From assembly GCF_008905045.1 (NCBI RefSeq), contig NZ_VWMY01000049.1, positions 25,141 to 89,140 of the forward strand: a stretch of 64,000 nt of DNA. Direction: 5' to 3'. The notes beneath the pieces were generated by a model. The model worked only from the letters and a program-made list of their open reading frames with translations. It was not told the origin of the DNA and made no database searches. The DNA is from Streptomyces albicerus. GTDB taxonomy: Bacteria; Actinomycetota; Actinomycetes; Streptomycetales; Streptomycetaceae. Positions 61,018 through 64,000 of the stretch are shown one piece after another (position 1 is the stretch's first letter; every line of letters starts with the position of its first letter). The translations under genes and the position numbers were made by a program.

Positions 61018-62454
61018 ATGACCATGACGGAATCCGGCTTCGACCTGGCGGTCATCGGCTCCGGCTCGGCTGCGTTCGCCGCCGCGATCGCCGCCACGAA
61101 CCAGGGCGGGCGCGTGGTGATGGTCGAGCGCGGCACCACCGGCGGCACCTGCGTCAACGTCGGCTGCGTGCCGTCCAAGGCGCTGCTGGCCGCCGCCGAG
61201 GCCCGCCACACCGCAACTGCCGCCGGACGCTTCCCCGGCTTGGCCCCGGCTGAGGTCCCGGTCGGCTTCGCGGCGCTGATCGGCGGCAAGGACGCCCTGG
61301 TCGAGCAGCTGCGCGCGGAGAAGTACACCGAACTCGCCGCCGAGTACGGCTGGGAGGTCGCGCACGGCACCGCCGCCTTCACTGGGACCACCGAGGCGCC
61401 GGACTTGGATGTCGTGCTGGACGACGGCGGCGCCCGCCGGATCGAGGCCGCGCACTACCTGATCGCCACCGGCTCCGCCCCTTGGGCCCCGCCCATCGAC
61501 GGCCTGGACCAGGCCAGCTACCTGACCTCCACCACCGCCATGGAACTGGACATCCTGCCGGAGTCGATGGTGGTGGTCGGCGGGAACGCGGTCGGCCTGG
61601 AGCAGGCCCAGCTCTTCGCCCGTCTCGGCACCCGGGTGACCGTCATAGAGGCCCTGGACCGGCTCACCCCCTTCGAGGAGCCCGAAGTCTCCGCCGCCGT
61701 CGAGGAGGTCTTCACCAGCGAGGGCATCGCCGTGCACACCGGCACCACACTGGCCGGCGTCCGGCGTGACGAACACGGCTACACCCTCACCGCCAACCGC
61801 CGCGGCGCCCCCATCGAGCTGCGGGCCGAGCAGCTGCTGATCGCCACCGGCCGCCGCCCAGTCACGGCCGGGCTGAACCTCGACGCCGTGGGAGTGAAGA
61901 CGGGGACGCGCGGCGAAGTCGTCGTCGACGACTACCAGCGCACCGCCAACGAGCGGATCTGGGCCGCAGGCGATGTCGCCGCAGGACCGCAGTTCGTGTA
62001 CGTGGCCGCAGCCCAGGGCACCGTGGCCGCCGACAACGCCCTCGCCGGGGCGGAACGCACCCTGGACTACACCGCGCTGCCGCGCGTGACGTTCACCAGT
62101 CCTGCCATCGCCGCGGTGGGGATGACCGACGCTCAGGCGGCCGATGCCGGCATCCGATGCGACTGCCGCGTCCTGCCGCTGGAGTATGTGCCTCGCGCCT
62201 TGGCGAACCGGGACACTCGCGGCCTGGTCAAGCTCGTCGTCAACGCCGACACCGGCCGCGTGCTCGGCGTCCACGTGATCGCCGACGGCGCAGGCGAGAT
62301 CATCACCGCCGCCACCTACGCGATCAGCGCGGGGATGACCGTCGACCAGCTCGCCCACACCTGGGCCCTGTACCTGACCATGTCCGAGGCCCTCAAACTC
62401 GCCGCCCAGGCCTTCACCAGCGATGTCGCCAAGCTCTCCTGCTGCGCGGGCTGA
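61018..62454 (+). CDS. merA: Mercuric reductase
   Basis: A 478-residue MerA without the optional N-terminal metal-binding domain. FAD site DLAVIGSGSAAFAAAIAA, redox pair GGTCVNVGCVPSK, NAD site MVVVGGNAVGLEQAQLFARL, second FAD site IWAAGDVAAG. The C-terminal Cys pair (KLSCCAG) that hands Hg(II) to the active site is present. It reduces Hg(II) to Hg(0) with NADPH. ATG 61018 follows GGAGG. Confidence 0.95.
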   Translation: MTMTESGFDLAVIGSGSAAFAAAIAATNQGGRVVMVERGTTGGTCVNVGCVPSKALLAAAEARHTATAAGRFPGLAPAEVPVGFAALIGGKDALVEQLRAEKYTELAAEYGWEVAHGTAAFTGTTEAPDLDVVLDDGGARRIEAAHYLIATGSAPWAPPIDGLDQASYLTSTTAMELDILPESMVVVGGNAVGLEQAQLFARLGTRVTVIEALDRLTPFEEPEVSAAVEEVFTSEGIAVHTGTTLAGVRRDEHGYTLTANRRGAPIELRAEQLLIATGRRPVTAGLNLDAVGVKTGTRGEVVVDDYQRTANERIWAAGDVAAGPQFVYVAAAQGTVAADNALAGAERTLDYTALPRVTFTSPAIAAVGMTDAQAADAGIRCDCRVLPLEYVPRALANRDTRGLVKLVVNADTGRVLGVHVIADGAGEIITAATYAISAGMTVDQLAHTWALYLTMSEALKLAAQAFTSDVAKLSCCAG

Positions 62455-62481
62455 GCCGCCGACGACGGAACGGAGGCGCTC

Positions 62482-62928
62482 ATGGACACGAGCCAGCCTG
62501 CACGTCGTGCCCGCGCGATGACCGTCGGGGAGCTGTCCCGCCGCACCGGCGTGACCGTCAAGGCACTCCGCGAGTACACCGACCTCGGACTGATCTACAC
62601 CCTCGGCCGCAGCCCGGCCAACTACCGGCTGTACGACACCGACGCCCTGTGGTGCGTGCACTTCATCGGCGAACTGCGCGGCCTCGGCCTGACCGTCGCC
62701 GAGATCCACGAGCTGACCGCCGCCTGGACGGACGGCGCCGGGCACCCGGCCGGCTCACACCTGACCGAACTGCTGCACCGCTCCCGCGAACGGTTGCGGC
62801 AGCGCATCGCCGCCCAGCAGCAGATCCTCGACCGGATCGAGAAGTTCGAGACCGAGCACCAGCAGCACCTTGCGGAGGGCGATCTGTGCTGGGCCGGAGA
62901 TCCGCGCGGCTGCGACATACGGGCTTGA
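62482..62928 (+). CDS. MerR-family transcriptional regulator
   Basis: A 148-residue protein with the MerR HTH (MTVGELSRRTGVTVKALREY, then GRSPANYRLYDTDAL) and a coiled-coil (LRQRIAAQQQILDRIEKFE). Its C-terminal tail has two Cys (GDLCWAGDPRGCDIRA), fitting metal sensing. GGAGG precedes ATG 62482. It lies between merA and merB, so the locus has two different regulators. Confidence 0.85.
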   Translation: MDTSQPARRARAMTVGELSRRTGVTVKALREYTDLGLIYTLGRSPANYRLYDTDALWCVHFIGELRGLGLTVAEIHELTAAWTDGAGHPAGSHLTELLHRSRERLRQRIAAQQQILDRIEKFETEHQQHLAEGDLCWAGDPRGCDIRA

Positions 62929-63003
62929 CCCTCACCCCGGGGGCAGACCCTACGGTCGGCAGGCATCGGACCCATCCACCCGCAGGGAAGGGAAGGACTC
63001 GCC

Positions 63004-63645
63004 ATGGACACCGACACCCAGGAGATGGCCGCCCGCTTCACCGAGACAGTCAACCGCGCCCCCGGCGTGAAGCTCTGGCTGCTGCGCCCCCTGCTGACGC
63101 TGCTGGCCACCGGTGAGCCGGTCACCCCCGACCAACTCGCCGCCCAGGCCGGACGTCCCGTGAACGCGATCCGCGAGGCGCTGGCCGACATGCCCGACAC
63201 CGAGTACGACACCGTTGGCCGCATCATCGGCAACGGCCTTACCCACAACCCCACCCCGCACCGCTACCAGACCGGTGACCGCACCCTCTACGCCTGGTGC
63301 GCCATGGACACCCTGGTCTTCCCGGCCACCATCGGCCATACCGCCCAGGTCACCTCACCCTGCCGGGCCACCGGAGAGCCGGTCCACCTGACCGTGGCCC
63401 CCGACGGGCCCACCGACGTGGAGCCGGCCGGCGCCGTCGTCTCCGTGGTCGCCCCCGACGCGCCGACCTCGGTCCGTGCCGCCTTCTGTAACCAGGTCCA
63501 CTTCTTCGCCAGCGCCGACGCCGCCAAGGACTGGCTCGCCGAACACCCGGACGCGCAGGTCCTGCCTGTCGCCGACGCCTACGAGGTCGGACGCCCGATC
63601 ATCGAGCAGATCCTCTCCGGTGCCGCCCAGACCGGCTGCTACTGA
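63004..63645 (+). CDS. merB: Organomercurial lyase
   Basis: A 213-residue MerB. The catalytic Cys and Asp are in YAWCAMDTLVFP and the second Cys in AAFCNQVHFFAS, matching the Cys96/Asp99/Cys159 trio. An N-terminal winged-helix-like part is typical. It cleaves the C-Hg bond of organomercurials; MerA then reduces the ion. It lies 75 bases after the MerR-family gene. Confidence 0.93.
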   Translation: MDTDTQEMAARFTETVNRAPGVKLWLLRPLLTLLATGEPVTPDQLAAQAGRPVNAIREALADMPDTEYDTVGRIIGNGLTHNPTPHRYQTGDRTLYAWCAMDTLVFPATIGHTAQVTSPCRATGEPVHLTVAPDGPTDVEPAGAVVSVVAPDAPTSVRAAFCNQVHFFASADAAKDWLAEHPDAQVLPVADAYEVGRPIIEQILSGAAQTGCY

Positions 63646-64000
63646 ACACACCAACGGCCGCGGTCCGGCGCCGAGGGCCCCGGACCTGGCGCGTCAGGCG
63701 AGCGCAGCGGCGCCGCCGGGCGGATCCTCGGGCAGCGGCAACGCGATGGTCCCGCCCGGTGGACAGGGCTTGGGCCGACGCGGCTCCCGTACCCCCGCGC
63801 CGCCCGGACCTGGGCCGCCACCGGGGCTGGGGCAGACGGACGCGAGCCGGATCACCCGGAGCGTGAACGCGGCCCAGACCAGCGCGACGAGGGCGGTGGC
63901 TGATCCGGTGGGCACTAGGGCCTGTGTGACGTCGTGATCAATCTTGCCGATCCGGATCCGTCTGGTATGCGGATCCGGTAGAAAGACAATCGTGACGCGC
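63646..64000. other. Right-edge region without a clear gene
   Basis: A minus-strand frame at 63694-63915 starts with a single membrane-like helix (ALVALVWAAFTLRVIRLA) and continues Pro-rich; it may be a small gene but lacks a good ribosome binding site. The last 80 bases hold repeated GGATCCGG units (63954-63980) and a possible GTG start at 63992 running off the edge. Confidence 0.3.

Noticed and set aside
63954..63980. GGATCCGG repeats as an insertion-sequence end or CRISPR-like array
   Set aside because: Too few and too short units, and the window ends before a second border could be seen.

Overview
High-GC sequence with GTG/TTG starts, a TTA (bldA-type) codon in the pathway regulator and many typical actinobacterial families points to a Streptomyces or close relative. 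The window has three parts: a short left flank, one large nonribosomal peptide synthetase (NRPS) cluster of about 44 kb (roughly 4.95-48.7 kb), and a right flank of mobile-element debris followed by a mercury-resistance locus.

Left flank (1-4.9 kb): an edge-truncated HerA-like ATPase, an AraC-family regulator, and a membrane-anchored VirD4/TraM-like protein with a Pro-rich tail.

Cluster (4.95-48.7 kb): a large LuxR-type ATPase regulator; a plus-strand operon of cysteine-hydrolase-like protein, HypE, HypF, SHMT-like PLP enzyme and class I glutamine amidotransferase; a minus-strand operon of MbtH, C-A-T NRPS and two SyrP-like Fe(II)/2-oxoglutarate dioxygenases; an HD protein resembling cyanamide hydratase; a half-C-A-T NRPS; a GNAT; a minus-strand operon of stand-alone A domain, ComA, ornithine-cyclodeaminase-family dehydrogenase and ComB; a second MbtH; a minus-strand operon of P450, Cys-nucleophile thioesterase, stand-alone C domain and FAAL-T-C-A-T NRPS; a hotdog-like protein; a C-(dead A)-T NRPS; and a plus-strand operon of C-(A remnant)-T NRPS, MFS exporter and membrane M28 peptidase. 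Nine copies of one 20-bp dyad motif (GTC-N12-KAY) lie in front of these transcription units and appear to define one regulon.

How it may work (inference): the FAAL module starts a lipopeptide. ComA and ComB would make sulfolactate from PEP and sulfite, and the dehydrogenase could convert it or sulfopyruvate to a sulfonated amino acid such as cysteate. The lone A domain in that operon may load it in trans onto one of two T domains whose own A domain is dead or deleted. Dioxygenases and the P450 would hydroxylate residues. The HypE/HypF pair keeps the C-terminal Cys used to make thiocyanate in [NiFe] hydrogenase maturation, yet no other hydrogenase gene is present, so it may supply a carbamoyl or cyano group. 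The cyanamide-hydratase-like HD protein fits that picture. MFS and M28 proteins suggest export with possible extracellular trimming.

Right flank (48.7-64 kb): a transposase broken by a stop codon and truncated, abutting the 5'-truncated remnant of a possible defence protein with a PD-(D/E)XK-like end; a DUF6615-like nuclease-fold protein; GerW, methyltransferase and MarR genes; remnants of a TusA and a membrane-protein gene; a frameshifted flavin disulfide reductase; several small housekeeping-type genes; and a mer locus (ArsR-type regulator, MerT-like protein, MerA, MerR-family regulator, MerB) with a clear operator.
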